Positions 1 to 7,262 of a stretch of DNA of 12,271 nt are shown piece after piece. Origin of the DNA: Candidatus Methylomirabilota bacterium (GTDB taxonomy: Bacteria > Methylomirabilota > Methylomirabilia > Methylomirabilales > JACPAU01); NCBI GenBank assembly GCA_016180705.1, contig JACPAU010000200.1:1-12271 (forward strand). The letters are read 5' to 3'. The translations under genes and the position numbers were made by a program. A model generated the notes under the pieces. That model ran no database searches, was not told the origin of the DNA, and worked only from the letters and a program-made list of their open reading frames with translations. The stretch's first letter is position 1. Every line of letters starts with the position of its first letter.

Positions 1-277
<277 letters not shown>

Positions 278-314
278 CGAACCACGTCGGCAGCGGAGGG
301 AGACCCGACCCGCC

Positions 315-1310
315 ATGATGCGCGCCCTCAGGAAGTCCTTCAAGACCATCTTCCTCCCCGTCATGTGGCTAGTGATCATTACCTTCATCGGGACCCTCTT
401 CTACTGGGGGATGGGCCCCCGGGCGGCCACGGGGGGCCCGGGCGTCCTCGCGACCGTCGGGCAGACCCGGATCCTCCAGACCGAGTACGCCGAGGCCTAC
501 AAGCGCCACGAGGAGTTCCTCCGGCGGCTCTACGGGGAGCAGGCGAACGCCCGCCTCTTCGAGGCCATGAACTTGCGCTCCCGGGTGCTGGAGGACCTCA
601 TCACCCGGGCCCTGATCCTCCACGAGGCCGAGCGGGTCGGCCTGCGCGTGACCGAGGACGAACTGGTCGCCGCCATCAAGACGACGCCGCTCTTCGCGAC
701 GGAGGGACGGTTCAACCGGGACCTGTATCTGGAGATCCTCAGGGCGAATGGGATCACCCCCGAGACCTTCGAGGGGCAGATCCGCCAGGACCTCCTGCGC
801 CGGAAGATCGTGGAGCTCGTCCGCGGGACGGCCAAGGTGTCCGAGACCGAGGCGCGGGCCGCCTTTCGGGCGGCGAGGGCGCAGGTCGCCGTGGAGTACG
901 CAGCGTTCCCCCCGGGGGCGGAGGGGCGGGAGGCCGCGGAGCGGTTTTGGAGCGCGGTCACGGCCGGGACGGCCTGGGCCAAGGCGGGGGCGGAAGCCAA
1001 GGCAACCGTGAAGAGGACCGAGGCCTTCACCCTGGGGCGCCCGGTGGTGGCCCCGGCCGATGCCGAGCCGTTCGGGCTGGCGGCCTTCCGGCTGAAGGCG
1101 GGGGAGGTGAGCCCGGTTGTCGAGGCGGCGACCGCCTCGTACGTCCTGCGGCTCCTGAAGCGGACCGCCCCCGACATGGCCGCGTACGAGAAGGAGCGGG
1201 CGACCTGGCAGGAGAGCCTCCTGGCACAGAAAGAGCAGCACATCCTGGCTGCCTGGCTCCGGGATCTCCGCAGCCGCGCGGACGTCCAGATCTACCGGGA
1301 CACGACGTAG
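315..1310 (+). CDS. Membrane-anchored SurA/PpiD N-terminal-domain chaperone
   Basis: A 331-residue protein resembling the PpiD/SurA family of periplasmic folding factors. Residues 1-10 are basic and residues 11-31 form one hydrophobic anchor (FLPVMWLVIITFIGTLFYWG), giving an N-in, periplasmic-body topology as in PpiD. Residues 45-190 are the helical SurA_N-type chaperone module: a TVGQTRILQTEYAEAY segment, the ITRALILHEAERVGLRVTED helix pair, then a GRFNRDLYLEILRANGITPE segment. The C-terminal part (about 195-330) aligns only loosely with a parvulin rotamase domain, and I do not see a convincing active site, so it may be a chaperone without isomerase activity. I chose the ATG at 315; an ATG at 318 is also possible, with GGAGGGAG ending about 11 bases upstream. 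The reading frame is open further upstream, but that part lacks family similarity. The next gene follows after 11 bases and is probably co-transcribed. Confidence 0.82.
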   Translation: MMRALRKSFKTIFLPVMWLVIITFIGTLFYWGMGPRAATGGPGVLATVGQTRILQTEYAEAYKRHEEFLRRLYGEQANARLFEAMNLRSRVLEDLITRALILHEAERVGLRVTEDELVAAIKTTPLFATEGRFNRDLYLEILRANGITPETFEGQIRQDLLRRKIVELVRGTAKVSETEARAAFRAARAQVAVEYAAFPPGAEGREAAERFWSAVTAGTAWAKAGAEAKATVKRTEAFTLGRPVVAPADAEPFGLAAFRLKAGEVSPVVEAATASYVLRLLKRTAPDMAAYEKERATWQESLLAQKEQHILAAWLRDLRSRADVQIYRDTT

Positions 1311-1321
1311 GAAAGCGACGG

Positions 1322-1657
1322 ATGCCGTACGTCTACCATACTGACGACGGGGTCATTCAGGGATTCTCCCGGGAGCGGTCGGACATCGCCCTGGGGGACC
1401 TCTGCACGTCCATCTCCACCGAGGCCTACGAGATGCTCTGCGCCCTCCCCACCGGCTTTCGCGTGGACCGGGCGACCGGGCGCCTCGAGTCCCACCTGGT
1501 GACCGATCACGAGGATTGGATCCGGTGGATTCCCGTGGTGCTGAACCACCGGCTCGTAGACGGGGAACACGTGCCGATCGTCCGGGAGCCCACGCCCTTC
1601 GAGGAGGCGTTAGCCCGGAAGGCGGCTGCCCGCCGGCGTGAGCCCCCGCGCCCGTAA
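1322..1657 (+). CDS. Conserved-looking hypothetical protein, 111 aa
   Basis: A small soluble protein I do not recognise. It starts MPYVYHTDDGVIQGFSRE at an ATG 11 bases after the preceding stop, with a weak GGAAAG ribosome site, so translation is probably coupled to the chaperone gene. It contains a single Cys pair-free core (Cys at TSIS and MLCALP segments), several Asp/Glu/His residues including TDHEDWIRWIP, and an Arg/Ala-rich tail (ALARKAAARRREPPRP) that looks disordered. There is no signal peptide or membrane segment. The upstream part of this open frame (107-1321) overlaps the chaperone gene in another frame and is a shadow. GC-rich codon use matches the neighbours. The 65 bases up to the next, convergent gene hold no clear terminator hairpin. 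Confidence 0.6.
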   Translation: MPYVYHTDDGVIQGFSRERSDIALGDLCTSISTEAYEMLCALPTGFRVDRATGRLESHLVTDHEDWIRWIPVVLNHRLVDGEHVPIVREPTPFEEALARKAAARRREPPRP

Positions 1658-1722
1658 GCCCTCCCCCCGCCTCCCGACCCTCCCCAGACGCCCAGCCGCC
1701 CGTTCCGAGCGCAGCCCGCCCG

Positions 1723-2277
1723 TTACGCCGGGGCCCAGGCCACGTAGACCCGCTGCGCGGGGCCGTCCGCGGCGGGCCCCGGGATGAAGACGAAGCCGTG
1801 CTGGCGTCCATACTCCACGCAGTCCCGCAGGAGCGCCACGTCCTGGCGGCAGTACTCCACCACCTTGCGCCGCAGCGCCGGGTCCCCGGAGCGCCACCAC
1901 CGGATCGCCTCCTCCCCGCTCCCCCCCTTCCCCCGTCCCAGGGTCGCCTGGGCGAGGTCCCCCAGGCTCACCCGGAACCCGAGGCGGCGCTTGAGGTCGG
2001 CCAGGACGTCGAAGGACCTCGGGCGCAGGGCCACCGTGGGGCCGTAGGCCGAGAGGAGGGGCAGGTCGAACCGGTTGCCGTTGAAGGTGATGAGGCGGGG
2101 GAAGCGGGCGAGTTCCTGCAGCAGGAGGGCGGCGTCCGGCTCGAGCCAGTCCCGGAAGCCGAAGGCGGGGTCCCAGGTCACCGCGACAGCGAGGCCGAAG
2201 GCGGGGATGTTCTCCCAGCCCCCGGGGACCTCCTCCGGCCCCCGCTGACTTTCGGTGTCGAGGTAGATCTCGTCCAT
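1723..2277 (-). CDS. DEDDy-type 3'-5' exonuclease (RNase H-like fold)
   Basis: A 184-residue single-domain nuclease resembling the exonuclease domain of B-family polymerases and the YprB-type RNase H-like proteins. Exo I is YLDTES with Asp7 and Glu9. Exo II is FNGNRFDLPLL with Asp71. The middle block has SFDVLADLKRRLG, SLGDLAQATLG and an IRWWRSGD segment. Exo III is EYCRQDVALL with Tyr142 and Asp146, spaced as in the DEDDy class. All four metal ligands and the Tyr are present, so it should be active on single-stranded DNA or RNA ends; the substrate cannot be told. The start is ATG 2277 (MDEIYLD). A GTG two codons earlier is possible but leaves less room for a ribosome site. It begins 10 bases after the dapF-like stop and is presumably its operon partner. 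Confidence 0.8.
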   Translation of the reverse strand: MDEIYLDTESQRGPEEVPGGWENIPAFGLAVAVTWDPAFGFRDWLEPDAALLLQELARFPRLITFNGNRFDLPLLSAYGPTVALRPRSFDVLADLKRRLGFRVSLGDLAQATLGRGKGGSGEEAIRWWRSGDPALRRKVVEYCRQDVALLRDCVEYGRQHGFVFIPGPAADGPAQRVYVAWAPA

Positions 2278-2287
2278 GCCCACCGCC

Positions 2288-3166
2288 CTATGCCGCGGGG
2301 GGCTCCCAGCCGGCCCGGCAGCGGGCCTCGAGATCGGCGCTGAGCGTCCCCGCGCAGACCGGCTCGGCCGGTCCCGTCATCCGGAGGCGGAAGTCGGGCG
2401 CGACCTCGATGGCCAAGATGCCGCCGGGCATCTCGACGGTGACCCGGTCGTCGGTAAGCCCGATCTTCCGGCAGGCGGCGGCCACGGCGCAGGCCGAGGA
2501 CCCGGAGGCCAGGGTGAAGCCCGCCCCGCGCTCCCAGATGAGGATGGCGACTCGCGTACGGCTGAGCACCCGGGCGAACTGGACGTTGATGCGGTTCGGA
2601 AAGGCGGGGTGGTGCTCGAGCCTCGGCCCCAGGCGCCGGATGCGGGCGGCGTCCAGGGCATCCACCAGGACGACGCAGTGCGGGTTCCCCACCGAGACGC
2701 AGGTCACGGCGAGGCGCTCGCCGTCCACCTCGAGCGGCTCCTGGACGACCTCCCGCGCCGGCCCCCGCACCGGGATCTCGCCGCTCCAGAAGGCGGCCCG
2801 CCCCATGTCCACGGTGATATCGACAATCCGCCCGCTCTCCCGGTGGAGGGCCGCCCGGACCACGCCCCCCTTCGTCTCCACGGTGAAGGCGTCCGCACGC
2901 GCGTGCCCGGCCTCCGCCAGGTAGCGCGCGAAGATCCGGAGGCCGTTGCCGCTCTTCTCTGCTTCGCTGCCGTCCGGGTTGAAGATGCGCAGGCCGAAGT
3001 CCGCGGCGCGGCTTTCCGTGCGCAGCAGGATGCCGTCCGAGCCGACGCCGTAGTGGCGGTGGCAGAGGAGCCGGATCGCCGGGGGCGTCAGGGGGAAGGG
3101 GAGTCCGGCCTCCTCCAGCACCAGGTAGTCGTTGCCGAGCCCGTGCGCCTTGACGAAGCGGGTCAT
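2288..3166 (-). CDS. dapF: Diaminopimelate epimerase family protein (both catalytic Cys replaced by Ser)
   Basis: A 292-residue protein with full-length DapF similarity: HGLGNDYLVL (8-17), HYGVGSDGILL (39-49), FNPDGSEAEKSGNGLR (62-77), SVGNPHCVVLVD in the middle, FPNRINVQF, and ERGAGFTLASGSSACA (212-227). DapF interconverts LL- and meso-diaminopimelate for lysine and peptidoglycan synthesis, using two cysteines as a thiolate base/acid pair. In the usual motifs these are the Cys of the CGNG and ACG-type blocks. Here the corresponding residues are Ser72 (codon 2951-2953) and Ser221 (codon 2504-2506). The rest of the binding site, including the Glu-Arg pair at 212-213, is retained. It may be a serine-using subfamily, an enzyme with another substrate, or inactive. 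The start is ATG 3166, preceded by a GGGGGG-type ribosome site. The gene has its own promoter candidate and is followed closely by the exonuclease gene. Confidence 0.85.
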   Translation of the reverse strand: MTRFVKAHGLGNDYLVLEEAGLPFPLTPPAIRLLCHRHYGVGSDGILLRTESRAADFGLRIFNPDGSEAEKSGNGLRIFARYLAEAGHARADAFTVETKGGVVRAALHRESGRIVDITVDMGRAAFWSGEIPVRGPAREVVQEPLEVDGERLAVTCVSVGNPHCVVLVDALDAARIRRLGPRLEHHPAFPNRINVQFARVLSRTRVAILIWERGAGFTLASGSSACAVAAACRKIGLTDDRVTVEMPGGILAIEVAPDFRLRMTGPAEPVCAGTLSADLEARCRAGWEPPAA

Positions 3167-3219
3167 TCGCGCCCCCCGGACCGCCCGACCGGCGCCTGCC
3201 GGGGGGGGCGGTCAGCGGC

Positions 3220-3249
3220 AGGATAGCGGGCCGCTCCGCTCCCGGTCAA
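3220..3249 (-). promoter_or_regulatory. Promoter of the dapF-like gene
   Basis: On the minus strand, TTGACC (3249-3244) and TATCCT (3225-3220) are separated by 18 bp. Predicted transcription would start near 3213, about 47 bases before the ATG at 3166. The -35 matches sigma70 consensus in 5 of 6 positions and the -10 in 4 of 6. The -35 context CTTGACCGGG is repeated in the bioY promoter. Confidence 0.6.
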
Positions 3250-3296
3250 GGCAGAGGCCGCCCGGCGAGGGCTGGCGCGGCGGCCGGCGCCTGCGC

Positions 3297-3319
3297 TATA
3301 GTAGCCGGAGCAATTGCTC
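3297..3319 (+). promoter_or_regulatory. -10 element and adjoining palindrome before the aldolase gene
   Basis: TATAGT (3297-3302) is a near-consensus -10; the -35 region (CTGGCG, 3272-3277, 19 bp away) is weak. Immediately downstream, covering the predicted start of transcription near 3309, is the perfect 12-bp palindrome GAGCAATTGCTC (3308-3319), flanked by GCCGG and CCGGC. The position fits an operator, or a short 5'-leader hairpin. A weak -35 together with an operator-like dyad suggests regulated expression, but no regulator is visible. Confidence 0.45.
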
Positions 3320-3344
3320 ACCGGCGGAGACAGGAGGGACGGAC

Positions 3345-4253
3345 ATGAAGGTGCGGGTACGGCGGCCGACCCTGGAAGACCTCGACCTGAGCCTGGGCAA
3401 GCGGACGCGCCTGCGGCGCTTGCTGTACGAGCACGGCCCGGGGAACGGAACTCTCCTGCTCCTCCCGATTGATCAGGGGCTCGAGCACGGGCCCCGGGAC
3501 TTTTTCGAGAACCCGGAGAGCCTCGACCCCCTGTACCAGCTCCGGATCGCCCGGGAGGGGGGCTACTCGGGGATCGTGTTCCAGGTGGGGCTGGCGGCCA
3601 AGTACATGCGGGGATTCGAGGGAATCGTGCCCCTCGTCCTGAAGCTCAACGGGAAGACCGAGATCCCGGACGACAGCCACGCGCTCTCCCCCTGCCTGGC
3701 CTCCGTGGAGGATGCGGTCCGGATGGGGGCGGAGGCCGTCGGCTACACCCTCTACGTGGGCTCCCCGGCCCAGCCCGAGGACTTCGTCCAGTTCATGGGC
3801 GTCCGGGAGGAGGCGGAGCGCTTCGGGATGCCCGTGATCATCTGGGCGTACCCGAGGGGAGAGGCCATCAAGAAGAAGGGCGGGCGCGACGGCCTCTACG
3901 CGGTCGAGTACGCGGCCCGCGTCGCCGCCGAGCTCGGGGCCGACGTAGTGAAGGTGAACATGCCCGTCCTCGACCCCGAGAAGGACAAGGACGCGCCGAA
4001 ACCCTACAACACCCTCCGGGTCAGCCAGGAGGAGGCCATGGAGCGGGTGGTCCGCGCGGCCGGCCGGACGCTGGTCCTGGTCTCGGGAGGGTCGAAGATC
4101 TCGGACGCCGACTTGATGGACAAGGCCCGGATCGCCATGGACGCCGGCACCACCGGTCTCATCTTCGGCCGCAACGTCTGGCAGCGGGCCCACGACGAGG
4201 CCCTCCGGATCAGCCAGGAGATCCGGAACCTGCTCCTCCGGTACCCGGCCTGA
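3345..4253 (+). CDS. fbaB: Class I fructose-bisphosphate aldolase, FbaB/DhnA (archaeal-type) family
   Basis: A 302-residue TIM-barrel aldolase that would cleave fructose 1,6-bisphosphate to glyceraldehyde 3-phosphate and dihydroxyacetone phosphate (or run in reverse), in the cytoplasm. Characteristic blocks are LLPIDQGLEHGPRDFF (39-54), VLKLNGKTEIP (98-108), GYTLYVGS (133-140), IIWAYPRGE (165-173), GADVVKVNMP (198-207) with the Schiff-base Lys203, LVSGGSKIS (245-253) and IFGRNVWQR (273-281) for phosphate binding. Length and motifs fit the DhnA/FbaB group rather than the animal-type class I or zinc class II enzymes. Related DhnA enzymes make aminodideoxyheptulosonate, so the exact substrate is less sure than the fold. 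The start is ATG 3345, with AGGAGGG 7 bases upstream. The upstream open stretch overlaps the dapF promoter region and is not part of the protein. Confidence 0.87.
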   Translation: MKVRVRRPTLEDLDLSLGKRTRLRRLLYEHGPGNGTLLLLPIDQGLEHGPRDFFENPESLDPLYQLRIAREGGYSGIVFQVGLAAKYMRGFEGIVPLVLKLNGKTEIPDDSHALSPCLASVEDAVRMGAEAVGYTLYVGSPAQPEDFVQFMGVREEAERFGMPVIIWAYPRGEAIKKKGGRDGLYAVEYAARVAAELGADVVKVNMPVLDPEKDKDAPKPYNTLRVSQEEAMERVVRAAGRTLVLVSGGSKISDADLMDKARIAMDAGTTGLIFGRNVWQRAHDEALRISQEIRNLLLRYPA

Positions 4254-4273
4254 CGGTCGGCTTCAAAAAGTGT

Positions 4274-4315
4274 GCGGCCCCCCGGGGAAGTTCCCCCGGG
4301 GGGCCGCTGCGTTTT
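4274..4315. terminator. Bidirectional intrinsic terminator between the aldolase and bioY genes
   Basis: A perfect 14-bp stem (4274-4287 with 4294-4307, GCGGCCCCCCGGGG and its complement) closes a 6-base loop. On the plus side it is followed by TGCGTTTT (4308-4315). On the minus side, the CAAAAAG just before the stem (4264-4270) reads as a T-tract. It therefore serves both convergent genes. Confidence 0.88.
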
Positions 4316-4324
4316 CGGGACGCG

Positions 4325-4912
4325 TCAGCGGACGCGGCCTCGCCGGACCAGCGCCCACGCCCCCGGCAGGACGAGGGCCGCGGCCGCCAGCTTCAAGAGG
4401 TCGCCGGGGATGAAGGGCAGGAGGCCGCCGGTGACCGCCTTCGGCCACCCGAGGAAGACGGCGAGCCAGGGGACCCCGAACAGGTACACGACCAGGTTGC
4501 CGGCCGCCATGGCCGCCACCGCGAAGCGCACGGTCCGATCCCACCCGCGCTCGGCCAGCGTGCCGGTGAGATAGGCGGCGGCGATGAAGCCGAGCAGGTA
4601 GCCCCCCGTCGGCCCGAGGAGCCGGGCGAGCCCGGCGGCGCCGCCGGCGAAGACGGGCAGGCCGAGCAGGCCCTCGAGCACGTACAGGCCGATGGCCGCC
4701 GCCCCCCGGCGCGCCCCGAGGGCGGCGCCCGTGAGCAGGACGGCGAACGTCTGTGCCGTGATCGGAACCGGGGTGAACGGGAGGGGGATCACGATCCGCG
4801 CGCACAGCGCCGTGAGGAGGCTGCAGCCCACGACCAGGAGGGCGTCCCGGAGCAGGCCGCCCCGCGGGACCGTCGCCTCCGCCAACGTCAGGACCCGTGT
4901 TGCCGTCTGCAT
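4325..4912 (-). CDS. bioY: Biotin transporter BioY (S component of ECF transporter)
   Basis: A 195-residue polytopic membrane protein with about six hydrophobic helices. BioY signature blocks are PFTPVPITAQTFAVLLTGA (45-63), GLLGLPVFAGG (81-91), LLGPTGGYLLGF (98-109), AAGNLVVYLFG (136-146) and LLPFIPGDLLKL (164-175). BioY is the substrate-binding component for biotin uptake; it works with a shared ECF ATPase/T-component module or, in some bacteria, alone. No EcfA or EcfT gene is seen here, so this is a solitary bioY. I chose ATG 4912 (MQTATRVL) because AGGAGGG lies 9 bases upstream. An in-frame ATG at 4954 would add a 14-residue Gly/Arg-rich leader without such a site. The promoter candidate at 4976-5004 fits the shorter form. 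No biotin synthesis genes or BirA are adjacent. Confidence 0.92.
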   Translation of the reverse strand: MQTATRVLTLAEATVPRGGLLRDALLVVGCSLLTALCARIVIPLPFTPVPITAQTFAVLLTGAALGARRGAAAIGLYVLEGLLGLPVFAGGAAGLARLLGPTGGYLLGFIAAAYLTGTLAERGWDRTVRFAVAAMAAGNLVVYLFGVPWLAVFLGWPKAVTGGLLPFIPGDLLKLAAAALVLPGAWALVRRGRVR

Positions 4913-4975
4913 CCCGGCTCGCCCTCCTTCCGCCCTCCCATCGCCGCCGGCCATCGGGGGCGCGAGAGCAGCGGG

Positions 4976-5004
4976 AGCATAGCCGACGCCCTCCCCCCGG
5001 TCAA
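4976..5004 (-). promoter_or_regulatory. Promoter of bioY
   Basis: On the minus strand TTGACC (5004-4999) and TATGCT (4981-4976) are separated by 17 bp. Transcription would start near 4969, leaving a leader of about 57 bases to the ATG at 4912. I see no clear BirA- or BioR-type operator dyad over it. Confidence 0.65.
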
Positions 5005-5044
5005 GCGCCGCCGCGCGCGGCCGAGCCCCGCACCGTGGCGGACC

Positions 5045-5452
5045 TCACTCGACCTCGTACACGGGCCCGCCGCCCTCCGGCTCCTCCACCACGAACTGCA
5101 GGACCGTGTTGCCCACCTGGAAGCGGTCCCCGTGGCGCAGCGCGCTCTCCCGGATCTTCCGGCCGTTCAGCAGCGTGCCGTTCGTGCTCCCCAAATCCTT
5201 CAGGCGGAAGGCCGCGCCGGCGGTCTCGAGGGCGACGTGGCGCCGCGAGACGGCGGAATCCGGCAGAAGGATGTCCGCGCCCTTCTCCCGACCGACCACG
5301 CTCACGGGCTTCTCGAGGGGGTACTCCTGGCCGGCCCCCGGCCCCTCCACGATGACCACGGCGGCGCGCGGCCGCGGCGCGCCCGCAGCCCGCCGCTTGG
5401 GGCGGGTCACGGGGGCCGTGCTCTCCTCGGGCTTTCCGGTCGGGACCGACAT
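5045..5452 (-). CDS. FHA-domain phosphothreonine-binding protein
   Basis: A 135-residue cytoplasmic adaptor. Residues 32-122 form one FHA domain with all recognition residues: VVGREKGADILLP (52-64) with Gly54-Arg55, SAVSRRHVAL (66-75) with Ser69 and His72, and DLGSTNGTLLNG (86-97). FHA domains bind phosphothreonine peptides. The N-terminal 30 residues are unstructured and rich in Thr, Pro and Arg (STAPVTRPKRR), a plausible phosphorylation tail like that of GarA/OdhI, although the TT motif itself is absent. I chose ATG 5452 because GGGAGG sits 5 bases upstream; a longer reading would overlap the kinase gene. It starts 10 bases after the kinase stop, so the pair is almost certainly one transcript and this protein is a likely substrate or partner of that kinase (inference). 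Confidence 0.88.
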   Translation of the reverse strand: MSVPTGKPEESTAPVTRPKRRAAGAPRPRAAVVIVEGPGAGQEYPLEKPVSVVGREKGADILLPDSAVSRRHVALETAGAAFRLKDLGSTNGTLLNGRKIRESALRHGDRFQVGNTVLQFVVEEPEGGGPVYEVE

Positions 5453-5462
5453 GCCGCCTCCC

Positions 5463-7127
5463 TCACCCCCGGGGCGGACCGGCCGGCAGGAGGGGGATCT
5501 CCAGGCGCGTCCCCTCCGAAGGCGCTTCCCCGTCCGGGAGGAAGTTGTAGCGGGCAATCCGGGCGGCGAGGGCGGCCGAACCGTAGAACCGCTCGGCGAC
5601 GGCCGCGAGGGTCTCCCCCCGCCGCACCTCGTGGGTCACGCGGATGGGCAGGCTGAGCGTCTGGCCGGGCAGCAGGCGATCCGGCTCCCGCAGGCCGTTG
5701 AGATCCAGGAGGGCCCAGACCCGCCGGCGGTCGCCCAGCACCCGCTCGGCGATGCCGAAAAGGCTGTCCCCCGGCCGGACCTCGTACGGCTCGCCAGTCG
5801 GGATCCGGAGCGCCTGTCCCGGCTTGAGGGGGACGCGGGGATCGAGGCGGTTGGCCGCGACGAGGAGGGGGAAGTGCCTGACGTCCCGGTAGTACCGGAG
5901 GGCGATCCCGCCGAGCGTCTCCCCCGAACGAACCGTGTGCGTGAGGATCGGCGCAGCCGGCGCGGCGGACGGCGCGGACGGCGCCGGCCCCGGGGCGAGG
6001 GGCGGCGCCCCGGGGGGAGCCACGGCGGACGGCGCGGGGGCGCGGCTCACGCCCGCCGTTCCCGAGGGCTGCCCCTGGGTGTGCCAGCGGAGCCAGCCCG
6101 GAAACGCGACCGCGACCATCGCGAAGAGCCCGAGGCCGGCCAGGAGCCGGGCAGCGCGGGTCGTGCGGGCCGGGGCCAGGGGGTCGGGGCGCCCGCGCCG
6201 GACGCGCCGGGCCGCACCCACGGCCTCTCCCAGGGCCTTCTGGGCCTCGGCCGCCGTGAGCGGGACGGCCTCGAGCAGCGCCGCCCGGAGCGCCGGGGCC
6301 TCCGGGTACCGCTGGGCCGGCCGCCGTTTCAGGGTCCGCAGGATCACCCGCTCCAGCGCCCAGGTCACCTCCCGGGCGATGGACCGCGGCGCCTGCGGCT
6401 CGGCGGCGAGGATCCGGTCCACCACGCTGCTCTCCGCATCCCCCGGGAACGGCTTGACCCCCGTGCAGAACTCGTAGAGGACGATCCCGAGCGCGAAGAG
6501 GTCGGAGGCCGGCGTGAGCGCCTCCCCCTCGATCTGCTCCGGGGACATGTACGCTGGGGTGCCGAAGGCCTGGCCGCTGCGGGTGAGGGTCGAGGCATCG
6601 GGCAGGAGCGCGATCCCGAAGTCGCCGAGCTTGGCCCGGCCGTCAGCCCCGATGAGGATGTTGCTCGGCTTCAGGTCCCGGTGAATGATGCCGCGCCGGT
6701 GCGCGTAGGCGAGCGCGTCGCAGAGCTGCACGCCGACGGCCACGGCGACCGGGGTCGGGAGCCGCCCCGCGCGCTCGAGGAGGGACTTGCCGTCGAGGCC
6801 GTCCACGAACTCCAGGGCCAGGAAGGCCCGCCCCGCGTCCTCCCAGAACTCGTACGCCCGGACGATGTGGTCGTGGGCGAGGCTCGTGGCCAGCTCCGCC
6901 TCGCGGCGGAAGCGCTCCTGCATCGCCGGGTCGTCGCGGTAGCGGGGGAGCAGCTCCTTCAGGGCCACGACCCGGCCCAGGCTCGCGTGGCGCGCGCGGT
7001 AGAGGCGGGCCATACCGCCGCCCGCCAGCTCCTCCAGGACGACGTACTGGCCGAGCCGGACCTCCCCGCCGGGAGGCGCGGACGGTGCCGCCTCGGTCCG
7101 CCGGATGATCCCCGCGCGTCCCTCCAC
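5463..7127 (-). CDS. Transmembrane Ser/Thr protein kinase with three LysM repeats
   Basis: A 554-residue Hanks-type (PknB-like) receptor kinase. Residues 28-290 are the kinase: Gly-rich loop ELAGGGMARLYRA (33-45), VVALKE with Lys57, HRDLKPSN (149-156) with Asp151, DFG (169-171), and the activation segment ending GTPAYMSPEQ (189-198); all catalytic residues are present. A single hydrophobic segment follows (about 327-346), then a Pro/Ala-rich linker (352-394). Three LysM modules come last: 396-443 (HTVRSGETLGGIA start), 447-495 (YEVRPGDSLFGIAERV start) and 498-546 (HEVRRGETLAAVAERF start). LysM binds N-acetylglucosamine-containing glycans, so the outer part likely senses peptidoglycan, replacing the PASTA repeats of Gram-positive kinases. 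The start is GTG 7127, with GGGAGGA about 3 bases upstream. It is co-transcribed with the FHA gene. Confidence 0.9.
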   Translation of the reverse strand: MEGRAGIIRRTEAAPSAPPGGEVRLGQYVVLEELAGGGMARLYRARHASLGRVVALKELLPRYRDDPAMQERFRREAELATSLAHDHIVRAYEFWEDAGRAFLALEFVDGLDGKSLLERAGRLPTPVAVAVGVQLCDALAYAHRRGIIHRDLKPSNILIGADGRAKLGDFGIALLPDASTLTRSGQAFGTPAYMSPEQIEGEALTPASDLFALGIVLYEFCTGVKPFPGDAESSVVDRILAAEPQAPRSIAREVTWALERVILRTLKRRPAQRYPEAPALRAALLEAVPLTAAEAQKALGEAVGAARRVRRGRPDPLAPARTTRAARLLAGLGLFAMVAVAFPGWLRWHTQGQPSGTAGVSRAPAPSAVAPPGAPPLAPGPAPSAPSAAPAAPILTHTVRSGETLGGIALRYYRDVRHFPLLVAANRLDPRVPLKPGQALRIPTGEPYEVRPGDSLFGIAERVLGDRRRVWALLDLNGLREPDRLLPGQTLSLPIRVTHEVRRGETLAAVAERFYGSAALAARIARYNFLPDGEAPSEGTRLEIPLLPAGPPRG

Positions 7128-7197
7128 CGTTCCTCCCGGCTCCGAACGGAAACGGGGCGCGCCCGCCGCCGCCGTGCGCCCCGGATCGCCGCAACGC

Positions 7198-7226
7198 TTG
7201 ATTTACTAACACCGGCCGACTACAAT
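7198..7226 (+). promoter_or_regulatory. Promoter of the CBS-domain gene
   Basis: TTGATT (7198-7203) and TACAAT (7221-7226) are separated by exactly 17 bp: 4 of 6 and 5 of 6 sigma70 matches. It stands in a locally A/T-richer stretch of otherwise very GC-rich DNA. Transcription would start near 7233, giving a 30-base leader. Confidence 0.75.
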
Positions 7227-7262
7227 CGCAAGCGGAAAAGCCCCTCGCGCGGGAGGCGACGC

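Noticed and set aside
1658..1722. Terminator between the 111-residue gene and the exonuclease gene
   Set aside because: The stretch is C-rich without a good inverted repeat or T-run on either strand.
4913..4954. Longer BioY start at ATG 4954
   Set aside because: It adds a Gly/Arg-rich leader with no ribosome site, whereas ATG 4912 has AGGAGGG at good spacing.
5106..7262. Very long plus-strand open frame upstream of the CBS gene
   Set aside because: It is antisense to the kinase and FHA genes and has no domain similarity; it is an effect of high GC. The CBS protein starts at 7263 with its own SD and promoter.
7128..7262. Promoter for the kinase operon on the minus strand
   Set aside because: TTGTAG and TAAATC-like hexamers are present but the 14-bp spacing is wrong; I see no convincing promoter for this operon.
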